Origin: Clostridium frigoris
GTDB lineage: Bacteria > Bacillota > Clostridia > Clostridiales > Clostridiaceae
NCBI RefSeq assembly: GCF_018861865.1
Contig: NZ_JAHLDV010000007.1
Location: 62,001-126,000, forward strand
Length of the DNA: 64,000 nucleotides
Reading direction: 5' to 3'
In this document: in pieces, positions 8,198 to 18,657 of the stretch
Layout of the letters: each line of letters opens with the position of its first letter
How positions within the stretch are numbered: position 1 is the stretch's first letter
Notes under the pieces: model-generated
Seen by the model: only the letters and a program-made list of their open reading frames with translations
The model's database searches: none
Told to the model about the DNA's origin: nothing
Program-made: the position numbers and the translations under genes

Positions 8198-8221
8198 ACT
8201 CCGAGATATTACTCTCGGAGT
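8198..8221 (-). terminator. Terminator of the L,D-transpeptidase gene
   Basis: A 9-bp stem ACTCCGAGA / TCTCGGAGT with a 6-nt loop is followed on the minus strand by TTTTTAATATTTT. This is a good intrinsic terminator 18 bp after the stop codon. Confidence 0.85.
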
Positions 8222-8238
8222 ACATTAATAATCAATAT

Positions 8239-9120
8239 TTATTTTACCCGAATTGTAGATCCTATAGGTATATTATCATAAATATATTTTGCATTTTCAA
8301 GAGCGAGCCTTATACATCCATGTGATTCAACTGCACCTAAATTACCATCTATTACGTTTCCACTCTTATCATATAAAATACTATGGAATAAATAATTACC
8401 ACTAATTTGAGTAAAATACTTACAATAAACCGGTGCAGCGTCTGTACCCGATTTAAATTTTAGCCCCTTCACCCCAACACGAAAATACCCAGTTATAGTT
8501 GGAGTTTCAGCTTTACCAGAACCGCAAGAAAAGGTATTAATTAATTTCCAATTATGTACTAATCCATAAAAAATATACACTCTTTGCTGCGATAGATCTA
8601 CTAAAATATAATTATTCGTAGAACTTGTATTCTCGCCACTATTTAATTTACTTTCATAAGTAGATTCTATAGCAACATCATTTGCGCTTAATACCGATTG
8701 AGTAGCTGGCTTGTACATATTATCTTTTGTAGGCATTTTGTACATAGCATCTATTGTTTCACCTATTACTTTACCACTAGGTATAAAATTATGTCTTTGT
8801 TGAAAATCCATAACTGCGTAGATTACACCCTCACCATAATCCCCATCCACAACAACATTATAGCCATATTTTTTTAACCTAGTTTGTATTCTCCTTACAT
8901 CTTCACCTTTATCAGGTGACTTTATTATAGATTTATCTGGTCTCTCACTGTCTAGTTCAACTTTAGTTTTATGGACAATTTTACTCTTATTGCTTGATAC
9001 TATTAAAGTGTTTTTTTTAATAATAGAATTGGATTTTATTTTATAACCAATGCTAGCTACAATTATTACCATACCAATAATTCCTAAAAAAAAAGTTTTT
9101 TTATTTCTCATACTTCTCAT
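8239..9120 (-). CDS. L,D-transpeptidase with peptidoglycan-binding domain
   Basis: A 293-aa cell-wall enzyme. An N-terminal membrane anchor (about 9-27) leads to a PG_binding_1 domain (about 68-128, with DGDYGEGVIYAVMDFQQRH) and a YkuD catalytic domain (about 170-293). The catalytic SHGCIR motif gives H267 and the nucleophile C269. It should form 3-3 cross-links or attach groups to peptidoglycan outside the membrane. I chose the ATG at 9120, with GGGAG 8 nt upstream; an ATG at 9135 and TTG at 9138 are in frame but poorly placed. It is a single gene with its own terminator. Confidence 0.88.
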   Translation of the reverse strand: MRSMRNKKTFFLGIIGMVIIVASIGYKIKSNSIIKKNTLIVSSNKSKIVHKTKVELDSERPDKSIIKSPDKGEDVRRIQTRLKKYGYNVVVDGDYGEGVIYAVMDFQQRHNFIPSGKVIGETIDAMYKMPTKDNMYKPATQSVLSANDVAIESTYESKLNSGENTSSTNNYILVDLSQQRVYIFYGLVHNWKLINTFSCGSGKAETPTITGYFRVGVKGLKFKSGTDAAPVYCKYFTQISGNYLFHSILYDKSGNVIDGNLGAVESHGCIRLALENAKYIYDNIPIGSTIRVK

Positions 9121-9303
9121 ATCACGCACTCCCATCAACCTAATCAGTTTTACAATAGTTACTACCCTAAGAATTATTATAATTTCACTTATATACCATA
9201 CTATAAACGCTACTTACATCCTTTTAGTTGCAACAAAAGTGCAATAATATAAATTATATTTATAGTTGTCATTTATTTATACATTATTCTCATTTTAGTA
9301 TTG

Positions 9304-9322
9304 CAAAAAGCTCCTTTGAGCT
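9304..9322 (-). terminator. Short terminator after nnr
   Basis: A 5-bp stem (AGCTC / GAGCT, 4-nt loop) is followed by TTTTT-like sequence on the minus strand, 20 bp past the nnr stop codon. Confidence 0.5.
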
Positions 9323-9341
9323 ATAAGTATCACTGATAATT

Positions 9342-10844
9342 TTATTCTAAATATTGAATTTCTTTTATTATAGAAGGGAGTGCCTCTAAAATATGATTTG
9401 CATTTACACAAAACATTTTCTTTGAAAGTTTATCCCCAGCATATCCGTGAACATATGCACCAGCACATGCTGCAGTCATGATGTCATAACCTTGAGATAT
9501 GAAAGATGCTATAATACCTGTCAAGCAATCTCCCATTCCACCTGATGCCATTGCACTACTTCCAGTAGGATTAATTTGCACCGTTTTTCCATCTGTTATT
9601 ATTGTATTAAATCCTTTAAGTAACAAAACAACATTGTGTTTCTTTGCAAATTCTTTTGCTATTTCTATCTTGTTTTCATTTATTTCATCTATTGAAAACC
9701 CAGATATTCTTGCCATTTCCCCCATATGAGGTGTAAGAACTATCTGATATTTCTTAGTCTCCAGTATTTCAAGATTTCCCTGCAGCACATTTAAACCATC
9801 TGAATCAATTACAATAGGACATTTAGAATTTAATAAAACTTTTTCAAGTAAATTCAAAGTACCCATATTATTTCCGAGTCCTGGACCAATTGCAATACAA
9901 TCGCTCTTAATTATTAATGAATCCAATATTTTTTCATCATTAGTTGAGGCAGTCATAGCTTCAACTAATTTTCCACTTAGTATGTTTTGAATTGAGCTAT
10001 CACATCCTAGCGTAACAAGGCCAGCCCCACTTCTAACAGCAGCCTGAGTTGAGATATATGCAGCCCCAGTAAACCCTAGTGATCCTGCAAGAATTAGTGT
10101 TCTTCCATAATCGCCCTTATGCGAACACTTGTTTCTTTTCTTAATCAACCTTTTAATAAAATCTATATCCATTACGTATTCATATTCTTGAAATTTATCT
10201 ACTACCCCTTTTGGTATTCCAATATTCTCAATAACAATTTCTCCGGTGATGGCCTCTGCATCATATGAAAGAAAACCCTTTTTATAAAGTTCAAATGTAA
10301 CTGTTTTATTACTTCTAATACAATTCCCCATCACTTTTCCACTATTACACTCAAATCCTGATGGGACATCAATTGATAAAATAAACTTACTATTATCATT
10401 CATAATTGTAATTGCTAAAGAATAAATACCTTTAACCTCTCTAGATAATCCTGTACCAAAAATTGCATCAATTGTATTTTCGCATTTAACTATACTTTCC
10501 TTTAAAATCTTCAAATCTTCATTGTTATTTATTTTTATTATTTTCACACCCATATTTCTTATAATATTAAGGTTAACAACCGCATCTCCGCTCATATTTT
10601 CCTCTGAACCAAGAAAAAATACCTCGACGTATTTTTCTCTATTTAAAAGATGCCTTGCTACTGCTAAACCATCGCCACCGTTATTCCCACTAGAACAAAC
10701 AATTACGAATTTCATAGTATCTTCTGGTATATTTTTCATTACCTTTAGTGCTGCATTTTCCATTAGTACAATACCTGGAATTCCTAAAATATCTATACAA
10801 TAGCGATCAATCTTTCCCATCATCTGTGCTGTTGCGATTTTCAT
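9342..10844 (-). CDS. nnr: Bifunctional NAD(P)H-hydrate repair enzyme
   Basis: A 500-aa fusion that repairs damaged NAD(P)H hydrates in the cytosol. The N-terminal YjeF_N epimerase domain (about 1-210) includes the CSSGNNGGDGLAVARHL loop near 50-66. The C-terminal ADP/ATP-dependent dehydratase domain (about 225-495) is ribokinase-like and carries SSAMASGGMGDCLTGI with the expected catalytic aspartate. The length is normal for the family. I chose the ATG at 10844, preceded by GGAGGGA at 6 nt; the longer open frame to 10928 adds a stretch without family resemblance. In many clostridia it lies near acpS or alr, neither of which is here. Confidence 0.92.
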   Translation of the reverse strand: MKIATAQMMGKIDRYCIDILGIPGIVLMENAALKVMKNIPEDTMKFVIVCSSGNNGGDGLAVARHLLNREKYVEVFFLGSEENMSGDAVVNLNIIRNMGVKIIKINNNEDLKILKESIVKCENTIDAIFGTGLSREVKGIYSLAITIMNDNSKFILSIDVPSGFECNSGKVMGNCIRSNKTVTFELYKKGFLSYDAEAITGEIVIENIGIPKGVVDKFQEYEYVMDIDFIKRLIKKRNKCSHKGDYGRTLILAGSLGFTGAAYISTQAAVRSGAGLVTLGCDSSIQNILSGKLVEAMTASTNDEKILDSLIIKSDCIAIGPGLGNNMGTLNLLEKVLLNSKCPIVIDSDGLNVLQGNLEILETKKYQIVLTPHMGEMARISGFSIDEINENKIEIAKEFAKKHNVVLLLKGFNTIITDGKTVQINPTGSSAMASGGMGDCLTGIIASFISQGYDIMTAACAGAYVHGYAGDKLSKKMFCVNANHILEALPSIIKEIQYLE

Positions 10845-11080
10845 TTCATTTCCCTCCAAAACTACAAAACAATTTTTTACAATAAACTCGACCTTACATT
10901 TTAACATTGTAATAGATTCGTTAACCATATTTTCTCAATTTTAATAATATCAGTTTCAAATCATAGTATCAATGGGTTATGTTTATAATTCGAATTTTAT
11001 TTTAATATATATTTAATTGTAAATTAGCATACCCCTATAATATTAATAACAACCTAGCTTTATATATGTACAAAAAAATA

Positions 11081-11111
11081 AAAAAGCCTAGCGGAATTGC
11101 TAAGCTTTTTT
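11081..11111 (-). terminator. Strong terminator after the small membrane-peptide gene
   Basis: A 12-bp stem with one mismatch (11081-11092 / 11099-11110, 6-nt loop) is followed on the minus strand by TTTTTTATTTTTTT. It lies 12 bp beyond the stop of the 54-aa ORF, supporting that ORF as a real gene. Confidence 0.8.
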
Positions 11112-11122
11112 ACTTCTACCTA

Positions 11123-11287
11123 TTATACTGATAATATTTTTGGCCAATTACATATGTTAGTTTTTTTATTTTTTATTTTTGTTCCTTCACATTCCATCTT
11201 AAGTAATGTCATTTCTTTTACAAATCCCATTATACCCATTGTTATTAACATGATGCATATAACTCCTACTATAATATCTGATCCCAT
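11123..11287 (-). CDS. Small hydrophobic membrane peptide (54 aa)
   Basis: This short gene is easily missed. It encodes MGSDIIVGVICIMLITMGIM at the start, a single hydrophobic helix (about 4-23), followed by a basic, lysine-rich tail of about 30 residues with two cysteines. The ATG at 11287 has TTTAGGAG upstream at 13 nt, longer than ideal. A strong intrinsic terminator follows immediately. The topology (short outside, basic tail inside) is that of many small clostridial membrane proteins. Its function is unknown and I recognise no family. Confidence 0.6.
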   Translation of the reverse strand: MGSDIIVGVICIMLITMGIMGFVKEMTLLKMECEGTKIKNKKTNICNWPKILSV

Positions 11288-11581
11288 ATAATTCTTTCAT
11301 CTCCTAAAACGGCTCATAATTTTAACTTTTAACCTAAATTAAATTATACTACGATATATAATTGCTTAGCAACTTCTCAAATTGGTGGTAATACGTTTAC
11401 TTAGTTAAAATCATATAAAATTATATTAATTACTATTGTATACATATGTCTTTAAATATTACAAAGCGATTATATATCCAATTTTTTAAGATAATCCTTT
11501 CTAGATGGCATGGAAATTTTATCTTTCCTCTTGAATTATATCTTCAACAAAAATTTAACATCTTATATTTAATTATTTTAT
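11288..11581. other. AT-rich intergenic stretch
   Basis: About 290 bp between the small membrane-peptide gene and the MYG1 terminator. No open frame with an RBS and no hairpin of note was seen. It presumably contains the promoter of the small gene. Confidence 0.5.
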
Positions 11582-11620
11582 AAAAAATGAACCCAATAAC
11601 AACAATTGTTATTGGGTTCA
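11582..11620 (-). terminator. Terminator of the MYG1-family gene
   Basis: A 15-bp perfect stem (TGAACCCAATAACA with its complement) and tiny loop span 11588-11620, followed on the minus strand by TTTTTTATAAAA. It lies 13 bp downstream of the stop. Confidence 0.88.
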
Positions 11621-11632
11621 TTAATTCATATT

Positions 11633-12526
11633 TTAAACTGATAATTTTGCTATTTTCAGAGCACTTGCTATGCTTTTAGTTGACGCTATAAACCCTGCTT
11701 TGTGACAAAAAATAGCATCATCTATTTTTATTATTGAATTTATCTCATCACTTGATTTTCCTCTAATTGATTCTACTAAATCTTTTCTTGCTTCAAAAGT
11801 CCCAGCTGTTTTCTTTACTGTTTGAATCTTATACTCTATGTTATTATCACCAGGCGAGATTACAAACAATACCTCACTGTTTATATCTATTTTTAGTAAC
11901 TGTTGAAGCCAAGGACACCCCTTTTTCAAAACCATTATTTCATTAACATCTCTATTTTCAAAACCCTTATCTACTATATCTCTTGCTTTTATAACAGAAA
12001 CCTGTCTACTTATTATCCGTTTTATAACAACAGTTGCAAATTCGACTGCTTCTTCAAATGCATTATCTTTAGATGAGTCATCATCCCATGTAGGATTGAA
12101 ATTTTGTATAATATCACTTATTGAAGTTACTTTAAATTCTGATTTAGAATCTATGCCATTATCTATAGCATCAATCCCCTGCACTAAAGTCTTATCAATA
12201 TAATCAAAAATTGATAATATATCAGCTTCATTAAAGTCTGAATTAAACTTTTGTATTACTCTAGAGCCAAACTCTCTCCAAACTAGACCTGAAGCTGCAT
12301 ATGGAATATTATTTTCTCTTATTTCTTTATCTAATTGATGGTGATCAAATTCTCCAAGGGAAATATCATAAACAAAATCTAGTTTTTTAAGTACCTCTTC
12401 ATCCCTTGTTCTTATTACCTTTATATCTCCTAACAATAATCTTAGCATAGCTGTAGCCATAACATCATCTGCATGGAATTTACCACTATGTGTTCCTAAA
12501 GTTCTAATATTCTTTTCATTTATCAT
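11633..12526 (-). CDS. MYG1-family metal-dependent (DHH-like) hydrolase
   Basis: A 297-aa cytosolic protein of the MYG1/UPF0160 family. Conserved metal-ligand motifs are visible: THSGKFHADDVMATA (about 12-26) and GEFDHHQLD (about 56-64), the DHH-type signature. In eukaryotes MYG1 is a 3'-5' RNA exonuclease; the bacterial role is not established. AGAGG lies 6 nt before the ATG at 12526 and only 3 nt before an adjacent ATG at 12529. It follows hfq by about 100 bp on the same strand, so it may be expressed from the hfq end, but it has its own terminator. Confidence 0.85.
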   Translation of the reverse strand: MINEKNIRTLGTHSGKFHADDVMATAMLRLLLGDIKVIRTRDEEVLKKLDFVYDISLGEFDHHQLDKEIRENNIPYAASGLVWREFGSRVIQKFNSDFNEADILSIFDYIDKTLVQGIDAIDNGIDSKSEFKVTSISDIIQNFNPTWDDDSSKDNAFEEAVEFATVVIKRIISRQVSVIKARDIVDKGFENRDVNEIMVLKKGCPWLQQLLKIDINSEVLFVISPGDNNIEYKIQTVKKTAGTFEARKDLVESIRGKSSDEINSIIKIDDAIFCHKAGFIASTKSIASALKIAKLSV

Positions 12527-12627
12527 CATTTACCTCTTTCATATTATATTATGAATTAGCCCATTTTAAAAATAAAGCCTCAAGCTAGTTTACTCTAAGC
12601 TTAGGCCTTTAACGACATACTATAACT

Positions 12628-12861
12628 TTAACTTTCTTCACTACCGAGTAATATTGGTTTAAGTGGAGTTATTGTGGATATAGCATGCTTATATACCATC
12701 ATTTGTTTCCCATCACAATTTAATACTACAGTGAATGTATCAAAACCAGTCACATTTCCCTTTAATTGGAATCCATTTATCAAATATAAAGTAACTTGAA
12801 TTTTATTTTTTCTTGCATCATTTAAAAATATATCTTGCAGATTATTAATAGCTTTGCTCAC
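12628..12861 (-). CDS. hfq: RNA chaperone Hfq
   Basis: A 77-aa Sm-like protein that forms a hexameric ring and promotes small RNA-mRNA pairing. The Sm1 region reads [19 protein letters not shown] and the Sm2 motif YKHAISTI is present (about 57-64). It starts with GTG at 12861, with GGAGG 7 nt upstream. It lies 46 bp downstream of miaA, the conserved miaA-hfq arrangement. The C-tail is short (about 10 residues), as in Firmicutes. Confidence 0.95.
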   Translation of the reverse strand: MSKAINNLQDIFLNDARKNKIQVTLYLINGFQLKGNVTGFDTFTVVLNCDGKQMMVYKHAISTITPLKPILLGSEES

Positions 12862-12907
12862 AAATGTTCCTCCACAATTGTATTTTAATTTTATAAAAAA
12901 CAGTTCA

Positions 12908-13846
12908 TTAGGCCTTACTAAAAGGAGTCAATTTACTCTTTATGTAGTCTACAATCTCATCATCACTGCTAAAATCATCTTTATTAATCCAGTTTACTCT
13001 TGGATCTTTTCTAAACCAAGTAAGTTGCCTTTTAGCATAATTTCTACTTCCTTGTTTAATCTTTTCTAAAGCCTCATTTAAGGATATTTCATCATTTAAG
13101 TAATATAATATCTCTTTGTAACCTATACCTTTCATTGACTGCATATCTGCATTATAGCCCATTTTCTTTAATTTTATAACTTCATCAACCAAATTATTTT
13201 TCATCATAATATCTACGCGTAAATTTATCCTATTATATAATTTTTGTCTATCCATATTTAATACAAAATAATGTACATTATAAGGAATATCCAAAATGTC
13301 TTGCTCCTTTGCAAATTCACTCATAGGTTTACCACTAACCTTGTATACTTCTAAAGCTCTAATAACTCTTTTCAGATCATTAGGGAAGAGTTTATTATAG
13401 GTTTTTTTATCAATTTCTTTAAGTAAGTTATGGACATATTCTTTCCCATTTTCCTCTGCAAGTTTTGTAAGATGTTCTCTGTATGTTTCATCTTTATTGG
13501 TATCGGCAAAGCTGTAATTATAAATTAAAGAATTTATGTAAAACCCAGTTCCACCAACGATCATTGGGAGTTTATTCCTATTTGTTATATTAAAAATGGC
13601 ATTCTCTGATCTTTCTTTAAAATCGGCTACACTAAAAGCAACACTTGGCTCTATTATATCCAATAGATGATGAGGAATCCCCATCATCTCCTGCTCTGAA
13701 ATCTTAGCAGAACCAACATCCATATATTTATATATTTGCATTGAATCAGCTGATATAATCTCTCCATTTAGTTTATGTGCAAGTTTTATAGAAATCTCTG
13801 TTTTACCAATACCTGTAGGACCTGCTAAAATAAATAAATCTTTCAT
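12908..13846 (-). CDS. miaA: tRNA dimethylallyltransferase MiaA
   Basis: A 312-aa enzyme that adds an isopentenyl group to A37 of tRNAs reading UNN codons. It has the P-loop GPTGIGKTE (9-17), the [15 protein letters not shown] substrate segment near 34-48 and [11 protein letters not shown] near 97-107. It starts 13 bp after the mutL stop, and AAAAGGTG precedes the ATG. MiaB, encoded at the head of this cluster, acts on the product, so the two tRNA-modification steps flank mutS-mutL. Confidence 0.96.
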   Translation of the reverse strand: MKDLFILAGPTGIGKTEISIKLAHKLNGEIISADSMQIYKYMDVGSAKISEQEMMGIPHHLLDIIEPSVAFSVADFKERSENAIFNITNRNKLPMIVGGTGFYINSLIYNYSFADTNKDETYREHLTKLAEENGKEYVHNLLKEIDKKTYNKLFPNDLKRVIRALEVYKVSGKPMSEFAKEQDILDIPYNVHYFVLNMDRQKLYNRINLRVDIMMKNNLVDEVIKLKKMGYNADMQSMKGIGYKEILYYLNDEISLNEALEKIKQGSRNYAKRQLTWFRKDPRVNWINKDDFSSDDEIVDYIKSKLTPFSKA

Positions 13847-13859
13847 ATTTTCACCTTTT

Positions 13860-15809
13860 CTATTGTATTCTTTTAAACTTTTTTTCTAGTTCATTAAGTG
13901 TGATTTTTATTATTGTAGGTCTTCCATGTGGACAAGTAAAAGGTTCATCAATGTATCTTAAATCATTAATTAATTTATTCATTTCTAAATCTGATAATAG
14001 ATTATTAGCTTTTACAGCTGCTTTACATGCAAGCGAGGCTATACGAGTATATTTAATTTGTACAGTTTCACCACTACCCATATTTTTAAGGTTATCTAAT
14101 ATCTCATTAAAAAGATCTTTAATATCTGGTTTACCAAGGATTATAGGAACTTCCTTTATACTAATTGTATTTTCCCCAAATTCAATAATATTAAAACCAG
14201 TATTATTAAATACATCTATATTTTCACTATAATAAGCATAATCATCCACACTTAGTTCTATTACAGTAGGTACCACTAAAATTTGAGATACCACCTGAGC
14301 GTTTTTTATTTCTTTTCTATATTTCTCAAATAACACCTTTTCATGAGCTGCATGTTGGTCAATTAGGTAAAGTTCATTGTATGCCTCACCAATTATATAA
14401 GTTTTATTAAATTGTCCTATAATTCGAAGTTCCGGAAACTTTGATATTTTAGAAACTTCATTTAATGTTGTAATTTCACCTGTCTCATGATTTATGTTAA
14501 CATTGTCTTTGACATTTTCACTTGTGCCCTGTAATTCTTTAGTCCCACCTGTAAGTTCACTACCTGAATTACTTGTAACTTTAGGAAGGCTTGAATGTGC
14601 ATAAGAAGACTCCATAAAATTATCCGCTTCATTATTTTGCCTTTTATATTTAAAGTCTATTGGAATTTGAACACTCTTTTCCAGTTCCTCTTTGACTTTT
14701 TCATCTATAATTATTCTATTGAAATCATAAACATCTTTTTTTATGGTATTCTTTTCAACTTCTTTTTCACTATCATTATTATTATCTTTATTTTCATCTT
14801 CTGTAACATCAAAATTACCTCTTAAACTATCTCCAATTGCTATATGAACTGCATCAAAAATAAACTTAAATATTGCTTTATCTTCCTGAAATTTAATTTC
14901 AGTTTTTTGTGGATGAACATTTATATCTATATACTCTGGAAAAATGTCTAAGAATATTACAAAGAACGGAAATTTATTAATAGTCAAAAAAGATTTAAAA
15001 GCATTTTCCACCGCAGCAGTAATTAAGCCACTTTTAATATACCTTTTGTTAACAAAAATACTTTGCCTATTGCGACTTCCGCGACTTATCTGCGCGTTAC
15101 CAATATAACCATGTACAGACATTATGTCATTATACTTTTCAAAACCCGTAATATTTTCTGCAACCTCTTTGCCGTATATGTATCTAATGGTATCTCGAGG
15201 CTGTGTAGAACTAAAGGTAGAGAATACCTTTTTATCATTATTTGACAATTTAAAAGAAATTTCATTATTAGCTAAAGCAAGTCTTCCTAAAATATCCGAT
15301 ATTAAAGCAGCTTCTCTTTGAGGTGACTTTAGAAATTTTTGCCTTGCTGGTACATTAAAAAACAAATCCTTAACTTCTATTGTTGTGCCAACATTACATC
15401 CAACTTCTTTAATGGAGAGTATATCACTTGATGATTGAGATATCTCCATGCCAAATGGAGACTCTTTTGTTCTACTATTTAATGTGGTACGAGATACTGA
15501 AGCAATACTAGGTAATGCTTCTCCCCTAAACCCTAATGAATGTATTTTATATATGTCTTCAACATATTTTATTTTGCTAGTTGCATGAGGTAAAAAAGCT
15601 TTTTCGATATCATCTACATGAATACCCGAGCCATCATCAATTACCTTTATACATTTTTGACCGCCCTCTAATATTTCTATGGTAATATTTTTAGCACCCG
15701 CATCTATACTATTTTCAACTAATTCCTTCACTACAGATGATGGCCTTTCTACCACCTCACCTGCGGCAATTTTATTTGAAGTTTCAACTTCTAATAAATT
15801 AATTCTCAT
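13860..15809 (-). CDS. mutL: DNA mismatch repair protein MutL
   Basis: A 649-aa GHKL ATPase with a C-terminal endonuclease domain. The N-terminal GHL motifs are intact: [11 protein letters not shown] (E/N for Mg-ATP), DDGSGI and [11 protein letters not shown]-type sequence. After a polar linker (about 340-450) the C-terminal domain carries [12 protein letters not shown] from residue 484, matching DQHA(X)2E(X)4E, and CPHGRP at 626-631, so it should nick DNA as in organisms without MutH. It lies 41 bp after mutS; AAGGATGTGA serves as SD. Partner: MutS encoded upstream. Confidence 0.96.
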   Translation of the reverse strand: MRINLLEVETSNKIAAGEVVERPSSVVKELVENSIDAGAKNITIEILEGGQKCIKVIDDGSGIHVDDIEKAFLPHATSKIKYVEDIYKIHSLGFRGEALPSIASVSRTTLNSRTKESPFGMEISQSSSDILSIKEVGCNVGTTIEVKDLFFNVPARQKFLKSPQREAALISDILGRLALANNEISFKLSNNDKKVFSTFSSTQPRDTIRYIYGKEVAENITGFEKYNDIMSVHGYIGNAQISRGSRNRQSIFVNKRYIKSGLITAAVENAFKSFLTINKFPFFVIFLDIFPEYIDINVHPQKTEIKFQEDKAIFKFIFDAVHIAIGDSLRGNFDVTEDENKDNNNDSEKEVEKNTIKKDVYDFNRIIIDEKVKEELEKSVQIPIDFKYKRQNNEADNFMESSYAHSSLPKVTSNSGSELTGGTKELQGTSENVKDNVNINHETGEITTLNEVSKISKFPELRIIGQFNKTYIIGEAYNELYLIDQHAAHEKVLFEKYRKEIKNAQVVSQILVVPTVIELSVDDYAYYSENIDVFNNTGFNIIEFGENTISIKEVPIILGKPDIKDLFNEILDNLKNMGSGETVQIKYTRIASLACKAAVKANNLLSDLEMNKLINDLRYIDEPFTCPHGRPTIIKITLNELEKKFKRIQ

Positions 15810-15850
15810 AATAACTCACATCCTTTGCTATTCTTATAATAACTCAGACA

Positions 15851-18544
15851 TCATGATAACAACTTCGCCCTATTAACTAATTCATATAACTTATTAAAAC
15901 CATCCATAGGTGTTAGATTAAGAATATTTATATTTTTAATTTCTTTTAATATATTCTCCTTTTCTATATCTGTAAAACTTATTTGAGTAACCTCATCTTG
16001 TGGCGTATCAGCTTCATAAGTTACAGCTGATTCTTTCTCCACAATATTTTCCTCATTAACTTTTGCATTAGCTTTAGTAGATTTCTCCATTTTTTCAGTT
16101 TTCTTGGTAATAAAGTTAATCTCCGTACTAGCATTATTTTTCTCTAGTGACGTTAAAATCTCATTTGCCCTATTTATTACATCCTTCGGTAGGCCTGCAA
16201 GTTTTGCTACCTCAATACCATAGGACTCATCAGCTCCTCCAGGTACAATCTTTCTTAGAAATACAATTTCATTTTCTATTTTCTTCACAGCTACAGAATA
16301 ATTTTTTACACCCTTGATTATTCCTTCTAGTTTTGTTAACTCGTGATAATGCGTTGCAAATAAGGTTTTACTCCTTAAATTAGTATTTTTACAAATATAC
16401 TCAATTACTGACCAAGCTATACTTAGTCCATCATAAGTACTTGTCCCTCTACCTACCTCATCGAGTAAAACTAAACTTTTATTAGTTGCATTTCTTAATA
16501 TATTTGATACTTCCCACATCTCTACCATAAATGTACTTTTACCTGCAGCAAGGTCGTCAGATGCTCCTATTCTCGTAAAAATTTTATCACAAATTGATAT
16601 ATCTGCAGATGTACAAGGAACAAAACTTCCCATTTGAGCCATAATAGTTATTAAAGCTACTTGACGCATATATGTGGATTTACCTGCCATATTAGGTCCT
16701 GTAATTAATAATAATTGGTTATCTTTTTCATCCATATAGGTATCATTCTCAATAAAAGTATTCGTAGGCATCATTTTTTCAACTACTGGGTGCCTTCCAC
16801 CTATTATGTTTAAAATTCCATTTTTATTTATCTTAGGCCTAGTATAATTATTTTCTAAAGCAATTGTAGCAAGCGAACTTAAACAATCTATTTCTGAAAT
16901 TAGCTTCGCTGTGTTTTTCATTCTTTCTATATGTTTTTCAATTTCTTCTCGTATACCTGTAAATATATCATATTCTATATTTACTAATTTATCTTGTGCA
17001 CCAAGAATCTTATCTTCCATTTCCTTAAGTTCAGGAGTAATATATCTTTCTGCATTAGATAAAGTCTGTTTTCTTATATATCTACCCTCTGGAATAGATG
17101 GAATATTTAATTTAGTTACTTCAATATAATAACCAAACACTCTGTTGTAACCAACTTTTAATGATTTTATTCCAGTTATTCTTTTTTCATCACTTTCTAA
17201 GGTAGCAATCCATTCCTTACCATGAGACTTAGCAATCCTTAACTCATCTATTTCGCTATTAAAACCTTCCTTAATAATATTTCCTTCTTTAATTGAAATA
17301 GCTGGACTATTTATAATAGACTTTTCTAATATATTATGTATATCCTTTAAATCATCCAATTCTAAATATACCTTTTTCATTAATTTACTATTTAACACTG
17401 ATATAATTGATTTCACTTTTGGTATTTTTTCTATAGAATTTTTTAGAGAAATTAATTCTTTGGCATTAACGTTTTTTGAAGAAATTTTTCCAACTAATCT
17501 TTCAATATCATATATATCAACAAGCACATCTTTTAAGTCTTCATGAGAAGTTGTATTATTTTTAATTTCTTCTACAGCCTCTAATCTTTCATCTATCGAC
17601 CTTTTGTTTATTAAAGGTTGATCTAACCACTTACGCAGTCTTCTAGCTCCCATCGCAGTATTAGTTCTATCTAGTACCCATAATAAAGAACCTTTCTTAG
17701 TTTTGTCCCTTAAAGTTTCTGTTAGCTCTAAGTTTCTCCTAGAATTTGCATCTAAACTTACATAATCTAAAATATCATAGTATTCTATAGTATCTATATG
17801 AGAAAGCGATTTTTTTTGTGTATCTATAATATAACTAAGTAGCCCTGAAATGCTACTTAGTAAAGTTTGTGAGAAAGTTTTCTCACTATAATTATGAAAT
17901 TGATTTTTTATTATATTATCATTTTTCATAATAAAAAAGTCATTAGGGTATGCCGAATATGACACATTAAATCTTTCTTTTATAACCTTTAATATTTCAT
18001 CAGCTATATCTTCTGAGACAATAATTTCTTTTGGTGTAAACTTTGAAATTTCATCTAATATTGTAACAATGTTAAGTTTAGTCTCAGTACAAGTAAATTC
18101 ACCAGTGGATACATCACAAAAACATAAGCCACAAAAATTAGTCTCTTTATTAATGTATATACTCATAATATAATTATTTTTAGTTTCTTCTAAAAAGCCA
18201 GAATCAGTGTAAGTTCCTGGAGTAATTATTTTAATTACTTCTCTTTTAACGATTCCCTTAGCTAGTGCAGGATCTTCTACTTGTTCACATATAGCAACCT
18301 TATATCCTTTTGCAATAAGCCTACCTACATAGATATTTGCTGCATGATGAGGTATTCCGCACATAGGTGCTCTTTTTTCAAGCCCACAATCACGCCCTGT
18401 AAGCACAAGCTCGAGTTCTTTTGCTGCAAGCTGTGCATCATCAAAAAACATTTCATAAAAATCACCTAATCTAAAAAATAAAATGCAATCCTTACATGTT
18501 TCTTTTACTTCAAAATATTGTATCATCATTGGAGTTAATGCCAT
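15851..18544 (-). CDS. mutS: DNA mismatch repair protein MutS
   Basis: An 897-aa mismatch sensor and ABC-type ATPase. The mismatch-binding F-Y-E (GDFYEMFF, about residue 30) is present, followed by connector, lever and clamp domains. The ATPase has Walker [10 protein letters not shown] near 615 and Walker [12 protein letters not shown] near 690. A lysine- and glutamate-rich linker (about 815-860) precedes the C-terminal tetramerisation/clamp-binding tail. I chose the ATG at 18544 with GGGG 7 nt upstream; the ATG at 18550 lies too close to the SD. Second gene of miaB-mutS-mutL-miaA-hfq. Confidence 0.96.
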   Translation of the reverse strand: MALTPMMIQYFEVKETCKDCILFFRLGDFYEMFFDDAQLAAKELELVLTGRDCGLEKRAPMCGIPHHAANIYVGRLIAKGYKVAICEQVEDPALAKGIVKREVIKIITPGTYTDSGFLEETKNNYIMSIYINKETNFCGLCFCDVSTGEFTCTETKLNIVTILDEISKFTPKEIIVSEDIADEILKVIKERFNVSYSAYPNDFFIMKNDNIIKNQFHNYSEKTFSQTLLSSISGLLSYIIDTQKKSLSHIDTIEYYDILDYVSLDANSRRNLELTETLRDKTKKGSLLWVLDRTNTAMGARRLRKWLDQPLINKRSIDERLEAVEEIKNNTTSHEDLKDVLVDIYDIERLVGKISSKNVNAKELISLKNSIEKIPKVKSIISVLNSKLMKKVYLELDDLKDIHNILEKSIINSPAISIKEGNIIKEGFNSEIDELRIAKSHGKEWIATLESDEKRITGIKSLKVGYNRVFGYYIEVTKLNIPSIPEGRYIRKQTLSNAERYITPELKEMEDKILGAQDKLVNIEYDIFTGIREEIEKHIERMKNTAKLISEIDCLSSLATIALENNYTRPKINKNGILNIIGGRHPVVEKMMPTNTFIENDTYMDEKDNQLLLITGPNMAGKSTYMRQVALITIMAQMGSFVPCTSADISICDKIFTRIGASDDLAAGKSTFMVEMWEVSNILRNATNKSLVLLDEVGRGTSTYDGLSIAWSVIEYICKNTNLRSKTLFATHYHELTKLEGIIKGVKNYSVAVKKIENEIVFLRKIVPGGADESYGIEVAKLAGLPKDVINRANEILTSLEKNNASTEINFITKKTEKMEKSTKANAKVNEENIVEKESAVTYEADTPQDEVTQISFTDIEKENILKEIKNINILNLTPMDGFNKLYELVNRAKLLS

Positions 18545-18657
18545 TGCCATTCCCCTTTGTTTTTCTCTGTGATTATATAAATTGCCTTACACTCATAAAT
18601 TGAATCTTTATAAATAATCACAGATATTAAATTAGTTACTGTAATTTGTTTGTTAGT

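Noticed and set aside
11097-11291. 64-aa plus-strand open frame
   Set aside because: It is the antisense of the 54-aa membrane peptide, has no RBS and starts inside the terminator stem; the minus-strand reading is better supported.
12575-12618. Terminator after hfq
   Set aside because: The TAAAGCC...GGCCTTTA pairing is imperfect with several mismatches and lacks a clear T-run.
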